64,000 bases of DNA. Source: Bog-473 sp963744935 (GTDB lineage Bacteria > Actinomycetota > Acidimicrobiia > Acidimicrobiales > RAAP-2). Below are positions 43,617-52,456 of the stretch, one piece after another. The stretch lies in NCBI GenBank assembly GCA_963744935.1, contig CAVUVM010000012.1, positions 372,001 through 436,000 on the forward strand. The letters are read 5' to 3'. Each line of letters begins with the position of its first letter. Position 1 is the stretch's first letter. The position numbers were made by a program, and so were the translations under genes. Below the pieces are notes generated by a model that had not been told where the DNA came from, searched no databases, and saw only the letters and a program-made list of their open reading frames with translations.

Positions 43617-45455
43617 TCAGAGCACCAGGGTCTCTGCGGCCAGTCGCTTGTCGAGCGCAAGCACCAGCCGCTCGTCGAGCGCGTGGAGCTGGTCGCGCAG
43701 CGCGTCAGGCAGCCGGTCGCCGAAGCGGGCGTAGTGCTCGTCGATGAGCCCGACTTCGTTGCGCCAGGCGTCGAGCTCCACGGCCAGCAGTTCGTCGAGC
43801 TGCGAGGGGGCGAGGTCCAGTCCCTCCGTGTCGAGGGCACTGTGCTCGGGCACGAGTCCGATGGCGGTCTCGATGGCGCCGCCCCCTCCGGCGCAGCGCT
43901 CGAAGACCCAGGCCAGCACTCGGGAGTTCTCGCCGTAGCCGGGCCAGAGGAACGTGTTGTCAGCGCCACGGCGGAACCAGTTGACGTAGAAGATCTTGGG
44001 CAGCAGCGACTGATCGGTGGCCGCCGCTCCGACCTCGAGCCAGTGGGCGAAGTAGTCGCCCATGTGATAGCCGCAGAAGGGCAGCATGGCGAAGGGGTCG
44101 CGCCGCAAGGTACCGACCGCTCCCGCCGCCGCGGCGGTGGTCTCCGACGCCATCATCGAGCCCAAGAACACCCCATGCGCCCAGTCGAAAGCCTCGGTGA
44201 CCAGCGGCACCACCGAAGCTCGGCGACCGCCAAAGAGGATGGCCGAGATCGGCACCCCCTCGGGATCCTCCCATTCGGGGGCGATCGAGGGCACCTGGGA
44301 GAGCGCGGCGGTGAAGCGGCTGTTGGGATGCGCCGCGGGCGTTGCGGACCCCGATGTCCAGTCCTGGCCGCGCCAGTCGAGGAGATGTGCGGGAGGTTCT
44401 TCGGTGAGGCCCTCCCACCAGACGTCGCCCTCGTCGGTGGCGGCGACGTTGGTGAAGATCGTGTCGTGGCTGAGCGCGGCGACGGCGTTGGGGTTTGTGT
44501 GGGCCCCGGTGCCCGGGGCGACGCCGAACATGCCGAATTCGGGATTGATGGCGCGCAGGTGCCCGTCGGGACCGAACTTCATCCAGCAGATGTCGTCGCC
44601 GATGGTCTCGGCCTTCCAGCCCGCGATGGTGGGCACCACCATGGCCAGATTGGTCTTGCCACACGCGCTCGGGAAGGCCGCCGCCATGTAGCGCGACTCG
44701 CCGCAGGGATCGGTGAACTTGAGGATGAGCATGTGCTCGGCCAGCCAGCCGTCATGGCGGGCCATCACCGAGGCGATGCGCAGGGCGAAGCACTTCTTGC
44801 CCAAGAGGGCATTGCCGCCGTAACCCGAGCCGTAGGACCAAACCTCCCGTGTCTCGGGGAAGTGGACGATGTACTTGCGGTTGGCATCACAGGGCCAGGG
44901 CACGTCCGCTTGACCCTCGGCCAGTGGCATCCCCACCGAGTGGACACACGGGACAAATGGACGGTCGGTTCCGAGTTGGTCGAGCGCATCCTGTCCCATC
45001 CGGGTCATGATCCGCATTGACGCGGCTACGTAGGCCGAGTCGGTCAGCTGCACCCCGATGTGGGCGATCGGGCTGCCGAGCGGTCCCATCGAGAAGGGCA
45101 CCACGTACATGGTGCGTCCCCGCATCGTTCCGCGGTAGAGCTCTCGCAGTTCGAAACGCATCTCGGCGGGGTCCTGCCAGTTGTTGGTCGGCCCCGCATC
45201 CTCGGCGTGCTCGCTGCAGATGAAGGTTCGGTCCTCGACCCGGGCCACGTCGCCGGGATCCGAACGGCACAGGTAGCTTCCCGGGCGCCGCTCAGCGTCC
45301 AGCGGAACCAGTGTGCCCACGTCCACCAGTCGACGGCACAACTCCGCGTACTCCTGCGCCGAACCGTCGCACCAGTGCAGCGCGCTCGGCTGCATCAGCT
45401 CTGCCCAACCTTGCACCCACTCGTACAGCGCCTTGTGGGGAACTTGTTCGCTCAC
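43617..45455 (-). CDS. pckG: Phosphoenolpyruvate carboxykinase (GTP)
   Basis: A 612-residue GTP-type PEPCK converting oxaloacetate and GTP to PEP, GDP and CO2. It has the kinase-1 loop AAFPSACGKTN (about 259-269) with the family's reactive Cys265, the kinase-2 region GDDICWMKFG (287-296), the PEP/OAA site YGSGYGGNALLGKKCFALR (208-226), and NWFRRGADNTFLWPGYGENSRVL (about 475-497) that binds the guanine. Length matches the family. It lies between a GNAT-type gene and the hydrogenase-like complex: its GTG overlaps the GNAT stop, and seven bases separate it from the FeS subunit. This placement is unusual for a gluconeogenic enzyme. Confidence 0.95.
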   Translation of the reverse strand: MSEQVPHKALYEWVQGWAELMQPSALHWCDGSAQEYAELCRRLVDVGTLVPLDAERRPGSYLCRSDPGDVARVEDRTFICSEHAEDAGPTNNWQDPAEMRFELRELYRGTMRGRTMYVVPFSMGPLGSPIAHIGVQLTDSAYVAASMRIMTRMGQDALDQLGTDRPFVPCVHSVGMPLAEGQADVPWPCDANRKYIVHFPETREVWSYGSGYGGNALLGKKCFALRIASVMARHDGWLAEHMLILKFTDPCGESRYMAAAFPSACGKTNLAMVVPTIAGWKAETIGDDICWMKFGPDGHLRAINPEFGMFGVAPGTGAHTNPNAVAALSHDTIFTNVAATDEGDVWWEGLTEEPPAHLLDWRGQDWTSGSATPAAHPNSRFTAALSQVPSIAPEWEDPEGVPISAILFGGRRASVVPLVTEAFDWAHGVFLGSMMASETTAAAAGAVGTLRRDPFAMLPFCGYHMGDYFAHWLEVGAAATDQSLLPKIFYVNWFRRGADNTFLWPGYGENSRVLAWVFERCAGGGGAIETAIGLVPEHSALDTEGLDLAPSQLDELLAVELDAWRNEVGLIDEHYARFGDRLPDALRDQLHALDERLVLALDKRLAAETLVL

Positions 45456-46005
45456 CTCTGTCCTCCTGGTGTTCTCGCTGACTGCTCGGGGATGAAGATC
45501 ACGACCTGGGTTTGACCGTGCTGGATCCGCCGAGCAACCGAAAGCGGCTGTGACTCAAGGAGCACCCGCGGCTCGATGGCATCTGCCGGATACGACCCGA
45601 TCAGCCTTCGCCCCCCAGCCTCGGAGGTTTCCCGGATCGCAATGTCGAGCAACTCCACGCCAATGCCAAGGCGTCGGCGACGGGCGCGACCACGACCTGG
45701 GCCCAGAAGGTGGCGCCCGACACCCGCGCCAGGGCAGCGGCACCGATCAGCGTGGCGCCGTCTTCGAACGCCCCCCAGGCCCCGACACGTCGGAGAACGC
45801 CGGGGATCGGTGCGGCGAACTGCTCAAAGAAGGTCAGTGCCGCCACCGACCGAATCGACTTCAAACGAGCCCCCGATGCGGACATCGACGGATAGGCGTA
45901 CGGATCGGTTGCGACAGTCGTGTGGGTGGACACCACTTCTCTCCGGGTGGGCAGCAGGAACGCAACGAGCTGGAGCTGAGGTAGCGTACCTCGCGAAGCG
46001 ATCAT
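45452..46005 (-). pseudogene. GNAT-type N-acetyltransferase with one-base frameshift
   Basis: The upstream part (FFEQFAAPIPGVLRRVGAWGAF to ATFWAQVVVAPV) and the downstream part (RRLGIGVELLDIAIRETSEAGG to QVVIFIPEQS) together make a GNAT fold with the acetyl-CoA loop RRLGIG and LLDIAI helix, but they are in different frames that meet near 45680. The span is one base short of a whole number of codons. The stop overlaps the PEPCK start (GTGA), so a working copy would be translationally coupled to PEPCK. A sequencing error or a real lesion could explain the break. Confidence 0.7.
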
Positions 46006-46293
46006 CTGACGAATCGATCAATTGCTCAAGGTCGCCGAACCCGAGGCTGATTTTGGCGGCTTCCGTCATGTTCTTCGCGAGGACTTCACTTGAAAAGTGT
46101 CAGGTCTGCCCCTGAGCGGTGTGACCACAAAGGCCGAGGTCAGGCGACAGAGCGCGAGGACGGGTGAGGCGGAACGATGCCGCAAGGACCACATCCATGT
46201 GGCTTCTGCGAAGAAAGGCCACCGCAGCGCGGGGACACCTTGACTGTGGTACGCCGTAGTGCAGTTCCCATGAGTCTCGTGTTTGGAGGGGCA

Positions 46294-48366
46294 ATGCGAA
46301 ACCGTTGGTGGCTGGTCCCAGCGGCGTTGCTGAGCGTCTTGCTCACCGTATCGAGCCAAGCGCTGCTGGCGCCTCTCGTGGCGAGGGCGGTCGGGAGCGG
46401 TGGAACGGTGTCGATCCCCGCGTACGGGATGGACGGACCGAAGGATGTGACGACCGGCCCGGACGGGATGCTGTGGTTCACCAACTTTTACAACAACACC
46501 ATCGGACGGATCACCACCGCCGGGGTGGTCACCAACTACACCGATCCGAGCATCGACGGTCCATATGGGATCACCGCCGGTTCCGACGGGGCGCTCTGGT
46601 TCACCAACGAGGGGAACGCCTCGATCGGACGGATCACCACCGCCGGGGTGGTGACCGACTTCACCGGGAACGGCATCGACCGTCCGGAGTCGATCACGGT
46701 CGGACCCGACGGGGCGCTCTGGTTCACCAATTGGTACAACTCCATCGGGCGGATCACCACCGCCGGCGTGGTGACCGACTACACCGGCACCGGCATCGAC
46801 TATCCACAGTCGATCACCACCGGGCCCGACGGGGCGCTCTGGTTTACCAATCTGGTGAACAACTCCATCGGACGGATCACCACCGCCGGGGTGGTGACCA
46901 ACTACACCGATCCGAGCATCCATCAGCCATCTGGGATCACTGCAGGGCCCGATGGGGCGCTCTGGTTCACCAATGAGGCGAACAACTCGATCGGACGGAT
47001 CACCACCGCCGGGGTGGTGACCAACTTCACCGGGAACGGCATCGTCTATCCATATGGGATCACCACAGGGCCCGACGGTGCGCTCTGGTTCACCAATGAG
47101 TTCAACAACTCGATCGGACGGATCTCCACGACCGGGGCGGTCACCAACTACACCGATCCGAGCATCGACCAGCCAGAAGGGATCACCGCCGGGCCCGACG
47201 GGGCCCTGTGGTTCGGAAATTTCGGGGACAACAACTCGATCGGACGGATCTCCACGACCGGGGCGGTGTCCAACTTCACCGGCAACGGCATCGACTATCC
47301 ATCTGCGATCACCATAGGGCCCGACGGTGCCCTGTGGTTCACGAACATCGAGAACAACTCGATCGGACGGATCACCACCGCCGGGGTGGTGACCAACTAC
47401 ACCGATCCGAGCATCGATCAGCCTTCGGACATCACCACCGGGCCCGACGGGGCGCTCTGGTTCGCCAACGAGAACTCGATCGGACGGATCACTACCGCCG
47501 GGGCGGTGACCAACTACGCCGGCACCGGCATCGACTATCCGGTATCGATCACCACCGGACCCGACGGGGCGTTGTGGTTCACCAATGAGGCGAACAATTC
47601 GATCGGGCGGATCACCACCGCCGGGGTGGTGACCAACTACACCGATCCCAGCATCGACTCTCCGCAGTCGATCACCGCCGGGCCCGAGGGGACGCTGTGG
47701 TTCACGAACTCCTTTGGGCCCTCGGGGTCCGGTCCCGGATCGATCGGGAGGATCACCACGTCGGGAACGGTGTCCATCTTCACGGGCCCAGGCATCAAAC
47801 ACCCCGAGGGGATCACCACTGGGCCCGACGGCGCGCTCTGGTTCACCAATGACGTTAACAGGGGTTCGATTGGGCGAATCACCACGACCGGGACCATCTC
47901 CAACTTCACCAATAGCGCTATCATCGATCCCTCATCGATCACCGCAGGGCCTGACGGCGCGCTGTGGTTCAATAACGACGGCACCGCCGGAAGGATCACC
48001 GCGTCCGGCACCTTCTCGAATTACTCGGGCCCCGGTGTCGTCCTATGTGGCATCACTACGGGCCCCGATGGGGCACTGTGGTTCACCAATTTAGACAATG
48101 CGATAGGAAGGTTGACCGTCCCGGCCCCCGCGCTGGCGAGTTTCAGCCCCAGCTCGGGTTCGGTGGGCACAAGGGTCACCGTCACCGGAACTGCGTTGGA
48201 GGACGCCAGCTCCGTGACGATGAACGGGGTCGCGGCAGCGATCAGCAAGGACACTCCGACCAAGATCAAGTTCACCGTCCCCTCTGGAGCCAACAGCGGC
48301 AAGATCAAGGTCACGACCCCAAGCGGCACCGGCGTCAGCGCCACGAAGTTCACGGTCCCGAGCTGA
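46294..48366 (+). CDS. Secreted beta-propeller protein (Vgb-like repeats) with C-terminal IPT/TIG domain
   Basis: A 690-residue protein starting at ATG 46294 with GGAGG upstream. A signal peptide (MRNRWWLVPAALLSVLLT) leads to 14 repeats of about 43 residues with the core GPDGALWFTN and SIGRITT, as in virginiamycin-B-lyase-type propellers. Two seven-bladed propellers would fit 14 repeats. The C-terminal 80 residues form an IPT/TIG domain (LASFSPSSGSVGTRVTVTG). Vgb-like repeats are widespread in secreted proteins and do not show lyase activity here. The repeats are very alike at the DNA level. It points away from the PEPCK operon. Confidence 0.8.
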   Translation: MRNRWWLVPAALLSVLLTVSSQALLAPLVARAVGSGGTVSIPAYGMDGPKDVTTGPDGMLWFTNFYNNTIGRITTAGVVTNYTDPSIDGPYGITAGSDGALWFTNEGNASIGRITTAGVVTDFTGNGIDRPESITVGPDGALWFTNWYNSIGRITTAGVVTDYTGTGIDYPQSITTGPDGALWFTNLVNNSIGRITTAGVVTNYTDPSIHQPSGITAGPDGALWFTNEANNSIGRITTAGVVTNFTGNGIVYPYGITTGPDGALWFTNEFNNSIGRISTTGAVTNYTDPSIDQPEGITAGPDGALWFGNFGDNNSIGRISTTGAVSNFTGNGIDYPSAITIGPDGALWFTNIENNSIGRITTAGVVTNYTDPSIDQPSDITTGPDGALWFANENSIGRITTAGAVTNYAGTGIDYPVSITTGPDGALWFTNEANNSIGRITTAGVVTNYTDPSIDSPQSITAGPEGTLWFTNSFGPSGSGPGSIGRITTSGTVSIFTGPGIKHPEGITTGPDGALWFTNDVNRGSIGRITTTGTISNFTNSAIIDPSSITAGPDGALWFNNDGTAGRITASGTFSNYSGPGVVLCGITTGPDGALWFTNLDNAIGRLTVPAPALASFSPSSGSVGTRVTVTGTALEDASSVTMNGVAAAISKDTPTKIKFTVPSGANSGKIKVTTPSGTGVSATKFTVPS

Positions 48367-48771
48367 AACGTAGGCCGCGCCGTAGAGCCGGATCGTCTAT
48401 CGGGGAGGCAGCGCATCAAGGCCCATTAGCAATGCTCTGGAAGATTCGGGTCAGGAAGGTCTGTCCACCCGCTGTGCAACTTCGCTCGGAGTTGGACCGG
48501 CATCCTGAGCGACCATCGTCATCAGCTCGGCCAGCGAATCTGCCGGAAATGACGACTCGGCCCACGACTCGGTGTAACCGTCGAACCTTTGGCGTACGAC
48601 CGCGTGTGCGGGCACGACTGGGTGTGCGGAGAGGCTCCGGGGGCCGCTCACCATGCCCCGTGTGCCCTCCAATGGCCGGTGCGGGCAAGCGGCCTACGGA
48701 AGTGTCCTGCCACATACCGCACGACTGGGATACCCGTGACATCCGACGCTACGACCGCAAAACAAGCGTTA
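48367..48771. other. Intergenic region, 405 bases, no convincing gene
   Basis: Lies between the propeller gene and the disrupted lipoprotein gene, which points toward it. A minus-strand frame (48451-48672) ending in a plausible-looking helical segment (GYTESWAESSFPADSLAELM) might be the tail of a lost gene but shows no start region or family match. Nothing else was recognised. Confidence 0.4.
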
Positions 48772-49168
48772 CGGTACGGCGCAGACCACTTGGATGGTCA
48801 TCGTTCTTCCTGCCGTCACGGTGATGGATGGTGTGCAGGAAGACACGACCCCGTCACGTACCTCCCACTGCTGTCCTCTTGATGGATTCTCGGAGTGGTC
48901 GCTGCGACCCCGTAGTTCCCCACCGGAACTTGTGACCGAAAGGTTCCGCTGACAGGAACGTGGATGTAACGATGCTGTCGCCCTTGACCGATAATTCAAT
49001 GGACCCTGGGATCGGTGCTGCTGTGTTGCCTGGTGCGACCCCACCCTCCATAACGAGCGTCCCGCTTACGGTGCCGTCGGCACTCGGAGTGCCAGAAGGG
49101 TGGGTGGAACAGGCGCTCAGAGCAAGAAGGAGCAGGGGACCAGCGAGCACGGATCGGATTCGGCGCAT
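48772..49168 (-). pseudogene. Disrupted lipoprotein gene, paralogue of the one at 11395
   Basis: The N-terminal frame gives a lipoprotein signal with lipobox (LLLLALSACS) and GTVSGTLVMEGGVAPGN to KGDSIV. The match to the protein at 11395-11808 then continues in a second frame (HVPVSGTFRSQVPVGNYGVAA near 48960-48900) and ends in a third (SCTPSITVTAGRTMTIQVVCAV), which corresponds to GECQAPGPVTVTSDVTSRVEIEC of the intact copy. At least two frame changes, near 48970 and 48845, are needed. Two breaks within 130 bases argue for a genuine decayed gene. Confidence 0.6.
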
Positions 49169-49255
49169 ACGCAGATTCCTTCCACTGGGATGGCAGCCTC
49201 AGCCCGCTCGACCGGCACACGAGAAAACCGCACACTCCCTCTGAGCAGCTCTGAC

Positions 49256-49585
49256 ACTGTAGAGGACCCTGACCAATTCGACAAAAGCGGTCACTGGATT
49301 ACCCCTCCCGAGTACTTTATTGAAGACACCGAGGACCGAGTGACTGCGGGACAGCTGTCCGAGGGACTCCGTTCATCGCTCGACACGCTTCCAGATCGTC
49401 AGCGCCAAGTCGTGACGCTACGAGATGTCGAGGGACTCGATAGCCAGAAAGTTTGTGAACTATTGGATATCTCTGAAGTGAACCAGAGAGTTCTCTTGCA
49501 TCGAGGCCGAAGCCGCATCCGTCAGGATCTCGAACTAGGTAAGACATCCTTATTGCCCGACGCTAAGGGCAGGTGGATGTCGTGA
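49256..49585 (+). pseudogene. Remnant of ECF sigma factor (region 4 only)
   Basis: The C-terminal half of an ECF sigma factor is readable: HWITPPEYFIEDTEDRVTAGQ, then LRSSLDTLPDRQRQVVTLRDVEGLDSQKVCELLDISEVNQRVLLHRGRSRIR, which is the sigma-4 helix-turn-helix of the SigJ/SigE-like group. Region 2, needed for -10 recognition and core binding, is missing; the frame upstream is low-complexity and starts inside the neighbouring lipoprotein remnant. The stop TGA at 49583 overlaps a GTG that can start the DUF427 gene. It may still make a region-4 protein but is called a remnant. Confidence 0.6.
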
Positions 49586-50412
49586 GTGACGAACCTGATG
49601 GCGGAACCGAGGTTGCCGGACCGCCCCCTGATTACCCCACTCCGATCTCAAGGGTGAATCAGACCGCGCGAGTTCCTCGACGGATACGCGCCGTGTTGAA
49701 CCGGCGAGAAGTGGTTGACACCATGTCAGCCATCTATCTTTGGGAGTGGAATCGCTACCCCCAGTACTACATTCCCATCGCGGATGTTGATCCCGAGTCG
49801 CTGGTCGATGAACAGCACGAACAGCGGCTGAGCCGCGGCACGGCACGACGGTACGGTTTGACTGTCGACTCGGTATCCCGAACGGGTGCGCTCAGGGTCT
49901 ATGGCGAGGACGCACTTTATGGCTTGGCGGGTCGTGCCCGCTTCGAGTGGGACGCTGTGGACGCTTGGTTCGAAGAGGACGAGCAGATCTTCGTCCACCC
50001 GCGCGACCCATACACACGGGTCGACGCACTGCGCTCCACTCGCCACGTTCGGGTCGAATTGGATGGCGTGGTTCTCGCTGAGTCCCGCTCACCGGTGCTG
50101 GTCTTCGAGACAGGGTTGCCAACGCGCTACTACCTCAACCGTACCGAGGTCGACTTCAGCCATCTGACCCAGACTGGCACCGTTACCGGCTGCCCCTACA
50201 AGGGAACTACGAGCGGATACTGGACGGCCGCGATCGGCGATCGCACCTACGAGGACGTCGCGTGGACCTACCGCTTTCCGACCCGGCAGCTCCTCCCTAT
50301 AACTGGGCTGATCGCGTTCTACAACGAGAAGGTCGACCACATCGTCGACGGCACAAGACTCGAGCGGCCAATCACCCACTTTTCCGACGGGTACAAGCCC
50401 CCACCGCTCTAG
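49582..50412 (+). CDS. DUF427-domain protein
   Basis: A 276-residue soluble protein with two DUF427-like halves: an N-terminal one (about 30-125, VRAVLNRREVVDTMSAIYLWEW) and a clearer C-terminal one (about 145-245: VRVELDGVVLAESRSPVLVFETGLPTRYYLNRTEVDFSHLTQTGTVTGCPYKGTTSGYWTAAIGDRTYEDVAWTYRFPTRQLLPITGLIAFYNEKVD). Function unknown; a nucleotide-binding beta-barrel has been suggested for the family. GTG 49582 overlaps the sigma remnant stop, GTG 49573 is an alternative. It lies left of a degenerate tRNA-like patch and the integrase. Confidence 0.8.
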   Translation: MSDEPDGGTEVAGPPPDYPTPISRVNQTARVPRRIRAVLNRREVVDTMSAIYLWEWNRYPQYYIPIADVDPESLVDEQHEQRLSRGTARRYGLTVDSVSRTGALRVYGEDALYGLAGRARFEWDAVDAWFEEDEQIFVHPRDPYTRVDALRSTRHVRVELDGVVLAESRSPVLVFETGLPTRYYLNRTEVDFSHLTQTGTVTGCPYKGTTSGYWTAAIGDRTYEDVAWTYRFPTRQLLPITGLIAFYNEKVDHIVDGTRLERPITHFSDGYKPPPL

Positions 50413-50430
50413 TTCTCCAAGCGGCCCAGC

Positions 50431-50470
50431 GTGGCGAGGGGAGGATTAGATCCTGCGACCTTCGGGTTTT
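50431..50470 (-). other. Degenerate tRNA-end-like patch upstream of the integrase
   Basis: GTGGCGAGGGGAGGATTAGA followed by TCCTGCGACCTTCGGGTT resembles the tRNA 3' half with several mismatches, and the following bases (TTTCCCCCCGAC) are unlike the shared flank at sites A-E. It may be an old or foreign att site or part of the integrase element's own attachment region. No +20 CGTC is present. Confidence 0.4.
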
Positions 50471-50563
50471 TCCCCCCGACTCTCTGACCTCTGAGCTGCC
50501 ACTAGACCCTGATTCCCTCGGCCCGTTCCACCGCCAATCGATGGCCGGGAAGGAGGTAAGGCC

Positions 50564-51700
50564 GTGCGTGGGTACGTTGCACAACGCCGCAACCGCTTCT
50601 ATGCGGTGATCTACGAGGGGATCGATCCAATCACTGGACGCGAGCGTCGGCGATGGCACCCGGCCGGCACTGACCGAGAGCAGGCAAAGGAACTGGCGAC
50701 TGCGCTCGCCGCCGCCCAGAGCCAGCGCGTCGATGGAAGGCGAGTTGGTCCAACCTTGGGCGTCTACCTCACAATGAGATGGTTGCCAGCCAAGCAACTG
50801 ACGCTTCGACCCAGCACCTGGGATGGTTACCGGCGGCTCATTGAGCTCCACGTACTCCCCCACTTGGGCCGTGTGCCATTACGCCACCTGCGAGCCGAGC
50901 ACCTCGATCGTCTTTACGCCACCTTGCTCGAGCAAGGCAGGTGCGATGGGAGCGGTGGCCTTGACATCAAGACCGTTCATGAGGTTCATATCGTGATCCG
51001 GCGGGCGCTGCGTGATGCCGAACGGCGAGGTTCCATCGTTCGCAATCCAGCCGAGCTCGCGCACGCACCTAAGCGTCGACCCCTCAGTTCTGGCGAGTTC
51101 CGGGCCTGGAACGCAGATCAGCTGGGGAACTTCCTCGTTCTAGCCCAAAAGAGCACGCACTTTGCCGCCCTGTGGCTGGCCGCGAACACTGGCATGCGCC
51201 CGGGGGAAGTCCTGGGCCTGCGCTGGGTCGACGTGGACCTGGAGTCGGCGAGGCTCTCGGTCAACCGCTCGCTCGTCTCAGTCGCCTGTGAGCTGCACGA
51301 ATCACGAGGCAAGACGAGAACGGCGAGGCGCACCGTCGACCTCGACGAGCGCACAGTCGATGTACTTGGGACAATCCGCTCTCCAGATTCCGATGGGGAG
51401 GCCTACGTCTTTTGTCACAAGGATGGTTCGCCCATCCATCCCCAGATCCTCTCGGATGCCTTCAAGCGGCTCGTGGCCCAATCGGGACTGCCGCGCATCA
51501 GGTTGCATGATCTCCGCCACACACACGCCACCTTGCTCCTCAAAGCCGGAGTACCGATCAAGGTGGTGAGCGAGCGATTAGGACATTCCACGCCCGGGCT
51601 CACCATGGCGACCTATCAGCACGTCCTACCCGGCATGCAGGCCGAGGCCGCGAAAACCTTTGCCGCGCTGCTCGAACCTCCTACGAGTTCCGTGCGATGA
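50564..51700 (+). CDS. int: Tyrosine recombinase/integrase
   Basis: A 378-residue phage-type integrase with GTG start and AGGAGG seven bases before it. An N-terminal arm-binding part (1-60), a SAM-like core-binding domain (about 65-165) and a catalytic domain follow. Catalytic residues are Arg212 (TGMRPGEVLGLRW), Lys250 region, His315 and Arg318 (HDLRHTHATLLL), His341 (ERLGHS) and the nucleophile Tyr351 (MATYQH). It ends 102 bases before the 3' end of the initiator tRNA, the usual place of an integrase of a tRNA-targeting element. It is the only integrase in the window and may also serve the integrase-less blocks. Confidence 0.93.
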   Translation: MRGYVAQRRNRFYAVIYEGIDPITGRERRRWHPAGTDREQAKELATALAAAQSQRVDGRRVGPTLGVYLTMRWLPAKQLTLRPSTWDGYRRLIELHVLPHLGRVPLRHLRAEHLDRLYATLLEQGRCDGSGGLDIKTVHEVHIVIRRALRDAERRGSIVRNPAELAHAPKRRPLSSGEFRAWNADQLGNFLVLAQKSTHFAALWLAANTGMRPGEVLGLRWVDVDLESARLSVNRSLVSVACELHESRGKTRTARRTVDLDERTVDVLGTIRSPDSDGEAYVFCHKDGSPIHPQILSDAFKRLVAQSGLPRIRLHDLRHTHATLLLKAGVPIKVVSERLGHSTPGLTMATYQHVLPGMQAEAAKTFAALLEPPTSSVR

Positions 51701-51802
51701 GCGAGTCCCAACGTTCCCACGGTTCTCCCCGGTGGAACACCCGGAGGAACGCGCACAGAACACAGTGGAACGTGCTGACTGTGAGCCCGTGACCAGGCTC
51801 TT

Positions 51803-51879
<77 letters not shown>

Positions 51880-51890
51880 GCGAAAAAAGG

Positions 51891-51896
51891 ATTCTA
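51891..51896 (-). promoter_or_regulatory. -10 element of the tRNA promoter
   Basis: TAGAAT on the minus strand lies 12 bases upstream of the tRNA 5' end, a fitting distance for a short leader. No good -35 match was found 16-18 bases further upstream. Confidence 0.4.
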
Positions 51897-51957
51897 CACC
51901 CCTCGCGCGTGAACGACAGCCGACCGAGGCGTGTCCCGCCGGCGAAGGTCGAGGTCT

Positions 51958-52347
51958 CTAGAGCGTCTGGGCCGTCGGCGGGGGCGGGGGTGGCGACGCC
52001 GGGTCGGCCGCTTGCGGTGGCGGGGGTGGCGCTGGAGCGGACGCGCCGTCGCCTGCTGGGGTGGCCGTCGGCGCAGCCGCCGCCGACTCGGGTGCCAGGG
52101 TGATCTGGCCGTGCTGCGACTCGTACTGCTGCAGCGCTGCGACGAGACGCTCGATCTCGGAGTCGGTGGTCGGCGTGGAACGGCCCGTCTTCGTTGCATA
52201 GAAAGCGGCACCTAGGTCTCGAAGCAGGCCATCCGCGGCCTTCTTCGCCTGGGCGTCGTCGAGCTTCGCCTGCCCCTTTGCCGCCGCGTCTTTTGCGGCC
52301 TCTGTCGCCGTCGCCGCTGTCGCCTTGACCTTGTCGAGCAGTCCCAT
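51958..52347 (-). CDS. Small Ala-rich protein with proline-rich tail
   Basis: A 129-residue protein: an amphipathic helical N terminus (MGLLDKVKATAATATEAAKDAAAKGQAKLDDAQAKK), a short conserved-looking middle (LLRDLGAAFYATKTGRSTPTTDSEIERLVAALQQYESQHG), and a Pro/Ala-rich disordered tail. The middle is typical of small actinobacterial proteins sometimes found beside tRNA or cell-envelope genes; function unknown. AAAGGACAGCTC precedes the ATG. It lies just right of the tRNA and left of the UPF0182 gene, both on the minus strand. Confidence 0.7.
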   Translation of the reverse strand: MGLLDKVKATAATATEAAKDAAAKGQAKLDDAQAKKAADGLLRDLGAAFYATKTGRSTPTTDSEIERLVAALQQYESQHGQITLAPESAAAAPTATPAGDGASAPAPPPPPQAADPASPPPPPPTAQTL

Positions 52348-52456
52348 GAGCTGTCCTTTCTGCTCTCGCCTTCGCGGATCCCATCATGGGACCGGCGACC
52401 GCCTTCCGCAAACGGCAGTCCTCTTGGGCCCGCAAGGCCTCAGGCCGCCAGTCCCC

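Noticed and set aside
46437..48110. Virginiamycin B lyase resistance enzyme
   Set aside because: The match is to the propeller repeat only; the protein is secreted, twice the usual size and followed by an IPT/TIG domain.
48451..48672. Small minus-strand gene after the propeller gene
   Set aside because: Only its last 45 residues look protein-like; there is no start region or match, so it is mentioned as a possible tail remnant only.
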